Source: Acanthamoeba sp. SK_2022b (Eukaryota; Discosea; Longamoebia; Acanthamoebidae). From it: a stretch of 64,000 bases of DNA. The DNA lies in assembly GCA_027943245.1 (NCBI GenBank), contig JANDJZ010000012.1, positions 18,358 through 82,357 on the forward strand, in the 5' to 3' direction. The position numbers and the translations under genes were made by a program. This document shows, piece after piece, positions 38,630-50,957 of this stretch (within the stretch, counting starts at the first letter, position 1; each line of letters opens with the position of its first letter). The notes beneath the pieces are model-generated. The model saw nothing but the letters and a program-made list of their open reading frames with translations, ran no database searches and was not told where the DNA came from.

Positions 38630-40341
38630 TCAACGCCCACCGATCAGCGCTTTGTTGGTAGGCAGGTTGGGCGGCAAGAGGTTCTTGTCCAAGAAAGATG
38701 TCCTCTCTGGGTGCTTTAATGACCATTGCTGGTTGTCCGGTCGGCGACCATCAGGGCAACGTTGCATGTAAGCTGGCGAAGGAGAAGGGGGAATGCGGCG
38801 TTGTTCGCTCACACTCCTCCATGCTGGAGGCGTCGTCGAAGTAGTTTTGCAGGATGGGCTCAACCTTGGCGTACAACTCGGGCGAGCGAAGAGTCCGGAG
38901 CCGATCGACCAGGCCCTCAGCCTTCAAGTAGGTGGCGTAGTGGTTGGGACCACCAGAGGCGTCGCGATCGCCTACCTGGAGGATATTCTCGAGGCCTTCA
39001 AGTACAAAGATTGGAGGGTTGTCGGCGGTGAGGAGGTCGCATAAGGGCTTCATGCAGCCCTGGGAGGCGAGGTAGCGGATCTGTTCCGGCCTGCCACGGC
39101 TGGTGGCGTGCGAAATGGCACAGGCAGCCTCCTTCTTGGTCTCAAAGTCGTCGTTGGCCAGCAGGCTGATCAGAGGCGGGAAAATGTTTGCGTCGAGCAC
39201 TGCCTGGATCAATCCTTGGTTGCTATTCGTGATGTTGGAGATGGCCCAGCAGGCCTCCTTCCTGATTTCCTGATTTGGACTGTTCAGGAGAGAGCGCAGG
39301 CACGGAAGGCCGGCGCAGTTGACGATCAGCTGGGTCTGATCGTCATCACCGGTGGCGATGTTGCCCACAGCCCTGAGGGCGGCCGTCACCACGACGTGTG
39401 AGGTGTGCCTGGAGCAAAGGGATGATACGTCTAGTGAGACATACACGTCATTTGGGGGCGGTTTGGTACATACAGGAGGAGCTCGACCAAGCGGCGGCAA
39501 ACGCCAGCCTCGATGATGGCCTGGATCTTGTCGTTGCTGCCATCGGAGAGGTACGACAGAGCACGGCAAGCATCGACGAGGATCTCCTCATCAGTCGAAT
39601 AGATGAGACGGGCGAGGGTAGGGAGAGCGGGGCTAACGAGCTCAAAGGGGGGCTGTTCACGGCACAAGTTGGAGAGGGTCCAGGTCGCAGTCCTGAGCAT
39701 CGAGAGCCTTCTGGATTCACAGAGGTTCAGACAGAGAGGAGGAATCACGTTGTGCCGAAGGACAAAGTCGCGGCTCTGGGCCGAATCACCAGCAATGTTA
39801 CCGAGAGCCCACACGGCCTGTTGAGGTAACAATGGACCAAGAGAATAAATAATTAGCAGTTGTCATAACGGAGAGAAGGAATATGCACCAGCTCACGAAT
39901 CTCTTCGTTGTTTGTGCAGAGTAGATGCGCAAGGACGGGCACAGCGCCAAGCTCAATGATAGCGCTGGTATGTTGTGAGGAGCCAGAAGCGATGTTGGTA
40001 ACGACCCAGGCAGCCTCCAACTGGAGCTGCAGGTTGTCGTGGGAGGTGAGGAACTGCAAGAAGCGCGGTAGCACGCCCGCAGCCACAACCACGTCTATAT
40101 GAGTGATTGTTTCCTCCCCTTCAATACTTAGGAGCTTCCTAAACGCGGTCGCTGCCGCTAGCTGCGTCTGGGGGTCGTCGGAGAAGACTGCAGCAACCAA
40201 GGCGGGCAAGTTCTCCAGCGGTGCATCCATGGCTGTGATTGAGCAAAAGCGTTGTGGTAATAGTACGCAACCCGGTTGCTTGGGTTCAGGAAAGTTGTTG
40301 CTAGGAAAACATTGCGCCAACTCCGTGGCCGCTAAATCCAT
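38630..40341 (-). CDS. importin-alpha (karyopherin alpha), IBB domain not seen
   Basis: Nuclear import receptor that binds classical NLS cargo. The ARM repeats begin at [14 protein letters not shown] and include [108 protein letters not shown] and [10 protein letters not shown], so the Trp/Asn ladder that binds NLS is intact. The open frame extends to an ATG at 40341, but the most natural start is 40230 (MDAPLENL), immediately after a CACAG that could be an acceptor. No Arg/Lys-rich importin-beta-binding segment is found in either version. At the 3' end a donor inside GAGGAGTGTGAGC gives an extended tail with stop at 38630; without splicing the stop is at 38751. Confidence 0.85.
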
Positions 40342-40720
40342 TTAATAATTCTAAAAAGAGAGGAATGCCTCCACATGTACGGTACCGGTCGTGGAGCAAG
40401 AGCGCAGGGAGGTGATGGTGAACTGGAGCATGTCGTTGCGCGTGCCGTAGCACACGCCAGAGCCATCCCCCATTTGCGCTACCTTTAAAGTTGCACAGGC
40501 AGTTGCCACCGCGCACAACCAGCTTCCCGCCTTTCTTATGCTAAAGGGGCTGAACAGAGGAAGGAGGAGACGGAGCGGGAGGCGGTGTTGCCAAGTGCTG
40601 GAAGGAAGATGGCTTTCAGCCCAGCTGCCTCGGGATGCAGGGGTGGGCGCTCTCCCAACCAAGCTCGCTCTTTCCGATATCTGCCAGCCAATGACCCGTC
40701 ACATCAAGGGAAGGAGAAGC
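40342..40720. other. intergenic upstream of importin-alpha
   Basis: About 380 bases where an upstream IBB-coding exon of importin-alpha would be expected. I read it in all minus frames and found no Arg/Lys-rich IBB-like segment and no convincing gene. Confidence 0.45.
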
Positions 40721-41729
40721 TCACGAAGACCCCACGGAAGCGGCGGCTCGTTGCCATGCCCCAGCAAAGGGCTTGGTCTTCCAGGCCATGAGGTAGGTCG
40801 TGAGCGTGAGCGAGGACATCGAGAAGGTCAGCGATCCCACAATACTCTCCTGCACCCCACAGCACACCATCAGTATCGCATGTGCGGTGGGGCTGCTGGA
40901 CGAACCTTTAGCTCATACTCGGACTGGTGAAAGCTCAGGCATTCGGCCATGAGGTGTAAGCGGTCCATCGTCGACTGCTGCGAGCCGAAGCGTCCCCGCG
41001 AAAGCAGCTCCTACACTCACACAACAAGATGCACAGGGAAAGGAGACTCGTCCTCAGCCGACGCCGGGCAGCGGCTTCAACGCGAGTGTTCTAAGAACCT
41101 GCGATCTGTACGTGGCGGCGGTGGTCTTGGCTGCGGTCACGATGTCCTCCATCTTCGTCAGTAGTCGGTCCACTTCGTTGATGTTACAGAAATCAGTATC
41201 CATGGGTAAATGAATAAAAGGAGTAAGCGAGTGGCTTTCGTGTACGTTCGTCCATGACCGCCTGAAGATCGCCCAGCCTCTTCTCGGCTGTCGTGTAGGG
41301 AAAGATGGTATCAGTGCCGCATAGCCGTGCGGAGGGGTTGCGTAGGGTTTACCCTGCAGAGATGACGCAGACGAGCCGCGGCTCAGCGCGCCGATGCCAC
41401 CCACTTGGTCGCGGATCGACCTGCCAGCTGCGGCCTCATCCTCATGCCCAGGCTCGACGACCGATGCTGTGCCGACCTTCTATCAGAAACCAGCTGGAAT
41501 AAAGCCAAGGTGACTACGCACCGATGTCGCCAGAGAAAGAAGAGAGCAGCCTCTCTCCTCGTCGATGCAACGTGTTCCACTTGTCTGCGCTATATGCAAA
41601 AAGTTGATTATTCACTTTTTTTTTGAGCATAAATACGCAAATTAAATCAGGGGTTGTGGCCTGCAATGCGCACCAAGATTGAAGGTCCGCCAAGGCCACC
41701 TGAAAGGGATCGCGCGAAGAATCGTTCAT
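40721..41729 (-). CDS. unknown protein with DPF start, helical core and hydrophobic segment
   Basis: A spliced minus-strand gene. It begins MNDSSRDPFQVALADLQS, continues DKWNTLHRRGERLLSSFSG, then a Gly/Ser/acidic linker (VVEPGHEDEAAAG, GALSRGSSASSLQ), helical parts (AEKRLGDLQAVMDE, VDRLLTKMEDIVTAAKTT, STMDRLHLMAECLSFHQSEY) and near the C-terminus a hydrophobic stretch SIVGSLTFSMSSLTLTTYLM followed by AWKTKPF and a short tail. The DPF start and coiled-coil plus C-terminal hydrophobic layout recall syntaxin-6-type SNAREs, but I do not see a clear SNARE motif, so this is only a suggestion. Several splice joins are approximate. Confidence 0.5.
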
Positions 41730-41934
41730 CCCAAGCCACAAATATTATGAAGCAAAAAGAAACAGTTAAAAGGAATTCTTCCACACGAGAAACGGACAGA
41801 AAACTCGGAACATTGTTGTAAATTCAATCGTTTGCTTTTATAGATTATTCGAAGACGAAGCGCACAACGTCGGTTAGGAGGAAGAAAGGGGAGGAGAGTG
41901 AGGAACAGGGCGCCTCGGAGGAGCTTAAGGGGCG

Positions 41935-42111
41935 AATGCAGCAGCAGGCGGGTGGGGATCTTTCTACAAACACCGCACCTGACGAGCTGTCAGATCTCTC
42001 ACACTTTGAGGGAACCTCCGTTGGTGTACACGAAAGCGACCAGGAAATGGACACCGGCAATGATGAGACTGCCCCGCTTCTGAGCAAGGTGCCCCCCATT
42101 TAAATAATGTA

Positions 42112-42142
<31 letters not shown>

Positions 42143-43731
42143 TTAACAATTATTGTTTTTATTTTACAGCAACGAGGATCACCTTTACTTTTTGCTCATG
42201 TGCAAAAATATGATAAATACATAGATATTAATTATTAGTACCAGACGCTTGTGCTTCTTATCGGGGCATAACTTCCCTGAGCCAACTGACCGAATATTCG
42301 GAGCAGCATTCGTCCTCTTCGTCATCGAGCGGCGGGAAGAAGGGCGACGGAGATGCCGGAGAGCGCGAACGACGCGTCCGAGTGAACGGCGACGGCACGT
42401 GGCGCGAGGGAGCGGCCGTCAAGACGGGCAACAACGCCGTTACGACCTCCAAATACACTATCCTCAACTTCATACCCAAGAATCTCATCGAGCAATTCAA
42501 GCGTGCGCTTCCTCCGTTTGGCGCCAATCGACCCACAGCTCACCCGATTCCCGTGTGTTCTATGTGTCGTTCTAGGACTGGCCAACATCTATTTCCTGAT
42601 GATTTCGGCCTTTCAGGTATCTGACCTCCCCGCACGTGCACGTGCAATCCGTGCACTAAGCGCTCATTCGCAAACAAACCAACAAAAACCCAACTGTACA
42701 GTTGATTCCCGGGCTCTCGCCGACGGGTCGCTTCACCACGCTGGTCCCTCTCGTGATCGTACTTACGATCACTGCCCTCAAGGAGATCGTCGAAGACATC
42801 GTGCGCTCTGCTTCTACCCCTCCCTATAGGCTTGATTTTTTCGCTGACCTTCTCGAACTGCACGCGATGTGTTGTTGATGTTTAGGCACGTCATCGGCAA
42901 GACGCGGCGGTGAACAATACGGAAGTGGAGATAATCCGCGGTGGACGGCTTACTGTGGTCAAGTGGCATCAGGTACGCCCCCCCCCACCACCACCACCAT
43001 AAACTGTTGCTGTTACGACGACAATGGGAGATCAGGAGGCATTCCACTCACTTTGGCCTGATCCCAAAAATCGTAGGTGCGCGTAGGCGACATCGTTCGG
43101 CTGCAGGAGGATCAGTACATCCCGGCCGACCTCATCCTTTTGTCGTCGTCGCTGCCGCATGGCACCGCCTACATCCAGACCGCCAACCTCGACGGGTTCG
43201 TCCACAGGCCCCTCATCGTCGTGTGACCTGCGTGGACGCCCGAGCGCTGTCCCCCTTGGTCATCTCCTCATGCGTTGTTCCGCGTTGCAGTGAAACCAAT
43301 CTGAAGATCCGACAGGCGCTGCCGGAGACCTCCCACCTTACCGACTACGCCGCGCTGGCCGATCTACGCGGTACCGTGCTGCCCCTGCCTGGACTTCGCG
43401 GCTTGGAGCGGCGAGAGTGTCAGTCTGACTGACTGGCCCTGATCGGGGGCATGGGCGCAGGGGAAATCGAGTGCGAGGGTCCCAGCAGGCATCTATACAG
43501 CTTCAGCGGCTCGCTGAATATTGAAGGCGCGGCGCCGCTCTCCATCGGCGTCAAGCAGCTTCTCCTTCGCGTACGTTTTTCACGCACGCGCGCGCACACA
43601 CGCGTGGAATCTGATGAGGAATGCGTGATCGCAGGGTGCAATGGTGCGCAACACGGAGTGGGCCTATGGTATCGCAGTCTACACGGGTCACGACACCCGC
43701 CTCATGCAGAACTCTACGTATGTATACTTCA

Positions 43732-43771
<40 letters not shown>

Positions 43772-46071
43772 TGCATGCACATGCACACACTTAACCGCAT
43801 GTGTGACGTGTGAACGTGTGAACGCAGCGAGTCGCCGCACAAGCGGAGCAACGTGGAGCAGGCCACCAACCTGATGATCCTCGCAGTGTTCTGCATGCAG
43901 CTGCTGCTCTGTGCCGGTGCGGCTGTGGCCAATACGATCTACACCAACCAATTCGAGGACTCGTGGTACCTCCAGCTGGAGGGCTCGGCGGCGGCCAACG
44001 GCGCCCTGTCGTTCATCACCTTCATTATCCTCCTCAACAACCTCATCCCCATCTCTCTCTACATCACCATGGAGATCGTCAAGTTCGGCCAGGCCTACTT
44101 CATCAACCACGACTTCCGCATGTACCACGAAGCCAGCGATACTCCTGCACAGGTTAGTGTTTTATATTATACCTTTTTTTAATTTTAATTTACTAAATTT
44201 ATTCTTTTATTCATAATTATTCTGGGGCTGCAGGCGCGTACGTCGAATTTGAACGAGGAGCTGGGCCAGATCAGTTACATATTTTCCGACAAGACGGGCA
44301 CCCTCACGCAGAACCGCATGCTCTTCCGCAGCTGCACCGTGGCGGGCACCGTCTACGGCATCCCGCACACGGGCGCTCCGCCGAACGACGCCGATGTACG
44401 TCGGCCTTTACCTGCATATACTTGCCCGTCTCTCTTCTAAGGAATGTTTGGGCGCGCGTGCAGGATGAGTCTGATGATGGGGACGAGCAGGTGATCATCG
44501 TGCCCGCACACACGCGCTCTCCCGATAACTTCACTCTCACCACACGCGTACGCTCTTTAGTTATCTTTATTATTGTTGATTATTAATGATGTCTTAACCT
44601 CCTTTTATCATGTTAATTCTTATCTTCATCAATTTTGTTTGTTTTCTTTCTCTCCTAGACGACTGACGGCGAGGACTTGTCTATCAAGGAGGTTGGTTTC
44701 GTTTGCTCTCACTCTTAATTGGCTTGATAGGTTCAATGCTGTCGAGAGTGACGTTTTGTTTCTACGTTCTACGTTTCTTTTTCCTTTCTTTTCCTTTCAT
44801 TCTTTTTCGTTTTCTTTACCACTGCCCGTGCAGGAGCCCGATGAGGGGTTCGATGGGCAGCCGCTTCTGGCGGCCCTCAACTCGCAGGACTCCGCCGAAG
44901 CCCACACTGTGCGCCATTTCCTGACTCTCCTCGCCGTGTGCCACACGGTCGTTCCCCAGGCCAAGCCCGTACGCACCGCCCTACGTCCCTCCCAGATCAC
45001 GCCTGAGGAGGGCCCAGCCTAACCCCTGCCCCACCCCCTCGTCGCTTGTCCCGCCTTGTTCCCAGGACGGGACCGTGGCCTACATGGCCTCGTCGCCGGA
45101 CGAGGCCGCCCTGGTCTCCGCCGCGCAATCGATGAACTTTGTCTTCCACGTGCGCGTTCCCGCTCCTGCTCCTGCTCCCGCCCAACATCTGCATTGATGT
45201 CTTACCGATGGCTTGCCCCCCCCCCAGTATCGGGAGCCCACGTCGATAACGGTCAACGTCGAAGGAGAGGACCTCGACTTTGAAATTCTCAACATTCTCG
45301 AGTTCACGTCTGAACGCAAGCGAATGGTACACGAATCACTTTGGTTGCGCGCGCCTGAGCTGTGGACATGTGTCTGACCAGCAACTGGCGGCGGGTCGGC
45401 ACAGTCTGTCATCTGTCGGTGCCCCGACGGCCGGCTGCGCCTCTTTATCAAGGGCGCTGATGACGTCATCTTTGCGCGCCTGGCTCCCGACCAGGCCTAC
45501 GCCGATGCGACGCTCAAGCATCTGCAGGAGTTCGCATCGGCCGGCCTGCGCACGCTCTGCTGCGCCTACGCCGAGCTCGACGAGGAGACCTATCACCAGT
45601 GGAACAAGGAGTACGCCCGCGCCGCCGTCGCCATCCTCCTCCGCGAGCAGCGCGTACGCGACCCTCCCCTCTCCATCCAACCGATCACTCGTGTCGAAGC
45701 AAACACTGATCGCCGACGTGACACAGTTGGCCGAGGTGGCGGAGCACATCGAGCGCGACCTGGTGCTGTTGGGCGCGACCGGCATCGAGGACAAGCTGCA
45801 GGACGGCGTGACGGAGACGATCGTCAAGCTGTCGCAGGCCGGCATCAAGATCTGGGTTCTCACGGGCGACCGACAGGAGACGGCCATCAACATCGCCTAC
45901 GCGTCGGGCCAGCTCACGGCCGACACCGAAGTGATCGTACTCAACGTGCCCAGCCCGGGTTCCGTCAAGCGGCACATCGAGCAGGCGCTCGCCCGCCTAG
46001 CCCAGTCCACCAACCCTGTACCACCTCCCTCGCTCATTCCGTCCGACCCCATCTTTCACTCACTCAACACA

Positions 46072-46139
<68 letters not shown>

Positions 46140-47197
46140 TTATGAAATCATCGCAGAAAACGGGAGTGGTGATCGACGGGGAGACGCTGATCGCGGCGCT
46201 GGCGGAGGACACGCGTAAGCTGTTCCTGGAGCTGTGCCAGGGCTGCCGGGCGGTGATCTGCTGCCGCGTGTCGCCGCTCCAGAAGGCCGAGGTCGTGCGG
46301 CTCGTGCGCGAAAACGTGAAGGGCGCCATCACCCTCGCCATCGGCGACGGCGCCAACGACGTCTCCATGATCAAGGCACGCTACCGCCCCACCTCTCTAC
46401 TACGTGTGCCTGGATGGTATGCTGACGTATGAATGCTGACGTGTCACAGGAAGCGCATGTGGGGATCGGTATCTCGGGCGAGGAGGGCCTGCAGGCGGCC
46501 CGCGCCTCCGACTACTCCATCGCGCAGTTTCGGTTCCTGTCGCGTTTGCTTCTGGTTCACGGGCGCCACTCGTACCACCGATTGGCCAAGGTCATCCTTT
46601 ACTCCTTCTACAAGAACATCGTCCTCTACCTCACCCAGTACTGGTACGTGCATTACACCTGCATTCCGCAACTGTATTTTCTAAAACCAAAAACATATTA
46701 ATTCTAGAAGTATTTTGCTTGAGCTTTTCTAATTAATTTTCCAATTAATTTATTTTTGATGTGGTCAGGTTCAACCTGTACAACGGGTGGTCGGGCCAAA
46801 GCCTGTACGAGCGCTGGACGCTGGCGCTCTACAACGTCCTCTTCACCCTCCTCCCCGTCATCATCGTGGGCTTCTTCGACCGCGACGTGTCCGATCGCAT
46901 GGTCCTCCGGTACGCCCACAAGTCGACACACGACACACGCAACTCTGCGCAGCGCATCGACTAAGCGCGCGTACACGGGCGGGTGGCGGTGGGCTCACGC
47001 AGATATCCGGGGCTGTACGCGACTTCGCGACAGCGCACGCAGTTCAATATTTGGGTGTTCCTCGGGTGGCTGGTCAACTCGGTCTTCCACTCGGTGGTGG
47101 TCGTGGTCGTCATTGCTCTCATCCACTACGAGGGCATCGGGGACCACACCGGCAAGAACCAGGGCCTCTGGTACTCCATCATCGCCTCTGCCCTCCA

Positions 47198-47246
<49 letters not shown>

Positions 47247-47864
47247 CGGACAAACAACCTGATCGTTGTCGTGATGCACAGGTACATGGGCTCGCTGTCC
47301 TACACGGCGGTGCTTATGCTGGTCACGGGCAAGCTGGCGCTCGAGATCCGCTCGTGGACCTACCTCCACCACGTCGGTATGTTTCCTCGCAAAACAAAAC
47401 AAAACAAAACAAAACAAAACAAAACAAAACAAAACAAAACAATTGCACAAATTACAATATCAAATGTTCATGGCTGACATCTCGAGTTGCTCTTGTGTTT
47501 ACGTGCAATGTCGTGTTTGTGCAGCGGTGTGGGGCTCGCTGTTGGTGTTCTTTGCGTTCGAGGCGGTGTGGCAGATTGCGTCGGCCCTCCCCTTCTTCCC
47601 CTTTGGCGAGGAGGTCTTCTTTGTACGAAGCCTCCCCCTCCTGTCTTCGCCTGTCACTGGCCATCGCCGCGTACACACAATGGATACAGCAGCGGCAAAT
47701 TGACTCATCCCGCTACGGTGACCCTGCTCGCGCCGTTTCCACTACACACAACACACAGGTCATCTTCCGACAGGTAGCTTCTGCGCAGTTCTACTTCACG
47801 CTCCTTATCATCATCTTCATCGCCCTCTTGCGCGACTACACTTGGAAATAGTGCGTGTTCATGG

Positions 47865-47933
<69 letters not shown>

Positions 47934-48237
47934 GTGTAAGTGACTAATCGATGGCGGTGATCATACAGCGTGGTGCGTGCCTATCTACCGGGCACGTATC
48001 ACATCATTCAGGAGGTGGAGAAGGCGCAGCGCAAGCGCCCTCGCAAGAAGGTCGACCACTCAGCCCGGCCTCGTACGCCTTCCCTTTCCTTTAGAACAGC
48101 TAGTGATCACGTGCGCTGACGCGGTCACTCCCACGCGTGTGTATGCGTGTGTAGACCTCGGGTACTCGTACTCGGAGGAGAGTGGCGGCACGGCCGAGGC
48201 GATCGCCTACGGCACCTTTGGCAAGAAGCACCTGTAG
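41935..48237 (+). CDS. P4-type ATPase (phospholipid flippase)
   Basis: Moves phospholipids to the cytoplasmic leaflet. Roughly 25 exons. The proposed start (41935, [12 protein letters not shown]) is uncertain; this N-terminal exon carries an acidic dileucine motif (DETAPLLSK). Core landmarks: [55 protein letters not shown], the P4-specific TM4 [20 protein letters not shown], the phosphorylated Asp in [13 protein letters not shown] (Asp codon at 44288), [69 protein letters not shown] and [22 protein letters not shown]. The C-terminus ends in a Lys-rich stretch and [17 protein letters not shown]50-type partner would be expected elsewhere. Introns hold several microsatellites. Confidence 0.92.
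42113..42141. repeat. (ATT)n microsatellite
   Basis: About nine ATT units inside an AT-rich intron near the 5' end of the flippase gene. Confidence 0.8.
43733..43770. repeat. (ACGC)n microsatellite in a flippase intron
   Basis: About nine tandem CGCA/ACGC units directly after the donor following RLMQNST; CATGCATGCACATGCACACAC follows in the same intron. Confidence 0.8.
46070..46138. repeat. (CA)n microsatellite in a flippase intron
   Basis: About 30 CA units with one CAC interruption, between the exon ending LARLAQSTN and the one starting with GVVIDGET. Confidence 0.85.
47200..47242. repeat. (CA)n microsatellite in a flippase intron
   Basis: About 21 CA units in the intron before the [10 protein letters not shown] exon. 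Confidence 0.85.
47391..47441. repeat. (AAAAC)n pentanucleotide repeat in a flippase intron
   Basis: About ten AAAAC units downstream of the exon ending WTYLHHV. Confidence 0.85.
47864..47932. repeat. (GT)n microsatellite in a flippase intron
   Basis: About 34 GT units between the exon ending LLRDYTWK and the one starting VVRAYLPG. Confidence 0.85.
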
Positions 48238-48473
48238 CCCAGCTAAATAATCGCACACAATCGCAGTTGCACCGCTCTTCCGTGGTTAGGTGTTCGCTGT
48301 ACAACCAAAAGCAAGTGTGACACTTTCATTCATCCGCCATGTTATGGTGCTACTACCAGTGTACAGGGAGCAGTGGGCACTGCTATCATCGTCGTCGCTA
48401 CTATCCGTGCCACTATCGTCCTCATCGTCAACACTCACTATCTTCGTCTGCATCGTATGTTTCGTCGTCTGCT

Positions 48474-49063
48474 TCATCGAGAAGCCCATGTCGCTTGAGC
48501 ACCGGATATCAATGTCGGTGCTGGGCTATTAAATATTAGCCGGCAATATTTGCCGGCAAGCTTCAGCAGCACTTTCGTCAGCTGTTCCTTGTTGAGTGGT
48601 TGCAGCACTTCAGCCAGAGGCTGCTTTCTGACGAAGCGCTCTGTACGTGCCCATGTTGAGGATCGCCAATGGGCTAGCGAGGACGGGGAGTGGTACGTGG
48701 TGAGTGCGCCCAGAGCAAGAGCACGGCTCCGACGTGCTTGCAGGGGTGGCCCCAATCAGGACACGTACAGTGCCACTCCATCACGCGATCAATACCTTCG
48801 TTGCCTTTCACTATCCAGATACAAGAGACGTCTAAGATGCTGCACGCACACGCCACGAGCGGGTGCGCAGCGGCCATACCGGTAACGCCTGGCTGCGGGC
48901 TGTGGAACTTAATGGTGACGGTGTAGTGCGACCGCTGCATGCCCTGCACGCGGACCACCACGTTGTGCCCTTCCACGAAACAACGATCGATGTAGGTGCC
49001 GCGGCAGTTGTAGATGGCCTGCGCGCGTTGTCGCCGCTCTTGGTCGTGAGCAAGAAGCCGCAT
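48474..49063 (-). CDS. SWIM zinc-finger protein
   Basis: Two exons, 49063-48697 and 48640-48474, joined in phase 1. The central motif is WHCTCPDWGHPCKHVGAVLL, a complete CxCx(n)CxH SWIM finger. It is preceded by a beta-rich segment (RCFVEGHNVVVRVQG, YTVTIKFHSPQ) that usually leads into SWIM domains, and followed by FVRKQPLAEVLQPLNKEQLT. SWIM fingers bind DNA or proteins and occur in transposases, MEKK1 and Rad51-associated factors such as SWS1. The start is uncertain; an upstream ATG near 49178 lies in another frame. Transposase origin cannot be excluded, but no transposase catalytic domain is seen nearby. Confidence 0.6.
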
Positions 49064-49401
49064 CGCTACATTTGGATCGATCAGGGGCGGCCCCCGTTGT
49101 GCGTAGTTTCATCAGGGTGGAGGTTGGTTTTTTTGTCTTTTTGCGTCGCCTCGCGCTCCCCCTTGCCGCTTCGGTCATATTCTTTTATCAAACCAACAAC
49201 TTGCATTCAGCGGTGAGTCGCATCATGTGGAGCTAGCACCAAGAAGAAGCGGAACCAGAGGCGATAAGATATAGGGTTGCGCGTTTCCAAACCACGCACA
49301 GAGAGATGCAGTCATGAATTATTTTAATTTTATTAAGTTGGCAGTGAAATGGGTGATCGAAGGAATCAGGGCATTGTACATCTGAGCCTTCTTGCGGTGT
49401 T
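49064..49401. other. intergenic, SWIM gene to mitochondrial carrier
   Basis: About 340 bases. A short basic open frame on the minus strand (starting near 49178) might be an upstream exon of the SWIM gene but I could not join it in frame. Nothing else recognised. Confidence 0.35.
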
Positions 49402-50864
49402 GCCTACTGGGGGGCCTGGTGGGCTAGGAGGTACTTCTTCTGCAGCTCGAACGACATCAGGGCGATGCCGAACATGGGCGCCTACGGACACGGCGACGTG
49501 TGAGCAGCGAGCAGGAACTAGCTGTGCGTGGAGAGGGTTGGTTTGGAGGAGGAGTGGGGCTAGTGACCTGGACCGCCATACGGGGCACGACGCCCTTCCA
49601 GAAGGCTTTGAAGCCCTCCTCCTTGAGCACGGTGGCCGCGCACTGCGGGATGGACGTGTATCGCGAGTTCTCGACCTGCACGCGAGTCTTGACCACGTCG
49701 GCCGGAGTCACCAGACCCGCCGCCGTCGCGCCGGCCAGCGCACCCGACAGGAACAGGGGCAGCAGCCCAATGTTGCCTTCGGCGTCGGAGAACAGAGCCT
49801 TCAGGTTGGCGTAGGTGGGGAAGAAGACCAGCGAGAACGGCACGTCCCTGAGCAGCGTCACGGGCGTGCCCTGTAGCACCACATACGAAAAATTAAGAAT
49901 AAAATTAAAACAAATGACAAAATAGAGAATAAAAAATTAAATACGAAAAAAACCGCAAAAAGAAACCTTGTAGAGGCCACGTATGCCCAGCTCCTTCGCG
50001 ATCTGCATCGCGGGCTTGCGCGATTCGGGCGGCAGCGTGCCCTGCACCTGCATCCTGATTTTAACTGTACACGGGCACATGGCAGATGACTCTTGCATGA
50101 GCGCACGCACACGCACAGATAATTGTCATGGAGGCTGCGCCTACCAATCTCCATGGGGTTGGTGGCGATGACCTGGCAGAAGCCGGCGCCTCCACCAGCC
50201 ATGATCTCGTGAGTCAGCGTGATGCTGCCATCGTCCTCCTCGAATGCCTCGCGCAGCGTTTCGTTCACCGCCAACTGTTTCATTACCACCAGCCGCAGTA
50301 CCAGCGTCATCGTCAGTGCCACTTTCTATGTGTTGTCTCCTCATAACGCGCGGAGGGCGAACCTTGAGAGCCTTTTCGGGAGTGACGCCAACGAGGTTGG
50401 GCCCGAGACCTCTGTAGAGACCGCGCACGCCTGTACGTCCATCACAGTCATCAGGGAGAGCAAGCGTGAGATGAAGACGCCCGAGACATCTGTAGTCGTA
50501 CCCTCCTTGTGGATGATCTGGCGGAAGCAGTCGAGGGCGCCCTTGTAGACGCGCTCGCCGTTGGGCCCCACCTTCTGGTTCTGGAGGCGCGTCTTTACCA
50601 TGTCGATAGGGAAAATGCAGGTAGTGCCAATAATACCTATTTTAAAGAAATGAGAAAAAGCAAATGGAATGTGCACTTAATTATTAATTAATTAAAATAA
50701 AATAAATAAAAATGGCTAAATCTGTGGGTTGTATTTATAATAAAAGAAATGAAGAGGGGGCCAGAACCAGCGATGGCTCCTACAACGAGCTTGGCAGGCA
50801 GAGAGACATGCTGCTGCTTGTGGGGTGCCGGCCGCTTTGCGGGCTGCTGCGTGGACTTGGACAT
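49402..50864 (-). CDS. mitochondrial carrier, glutamate / aspartate-glutamate carrier-like
   Basis: Six-helix inner-membrane solute carrier (SLC25). Exons: 50864-50768, 50636-50502, 50430-50363, 50274-50145, 50064-49968, 49870-49568 and 49481-49402, all in consistent phase. Three repeats are visible with the PxDxVKTR signature: PIDMVKTRLQNQ, a weaker NPMEIVKIRMQVQG, and TPADVVKTRVQVE. Other landmarks are GGIIGTTCIFPIDM, GVRGLYRGLGPNLVGVTPEKALK, MAGGGAGFCQVIATNP, LLRDVPFSLVFFPTYA and the ending APMFGIALMSFELQKKYL. These match glutamate and aspartate/glutamate carriers (SLC25A22 and the carrier half of SLC25A12/13); the EF-hand half is absent. Substrate is inferred from similarity. Confidence 0.87.
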
Positions 50865-50957
50865 CGATAAGCGTTTATTGTTGAGATTGTCACTTCTCTA
50901 TGACTTCCGGGTGCCTCCGAGGTCGACAGATAAAACTTTGGTGCTGTTTTGGGAAGA

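Noticed and set aside
43730..43800. Tandem 4-bp repeats considered as a possible CRISPR-like or VNTR array
   Set aside because: Units are 4 bp with no spacers; this is a microsatellite.
46040..46374. Cys/Val-rich frames over the CA repeat
   Set aside because: Low-complexity translation of a microsatellite lying in a flippase intron.
48474..49063. SWIM finger taken as evidence of a Mutator-like transposon
   Set aside because: No transposase catalytic domain, terminal inverted repeats or target duplication could be seen nearby.
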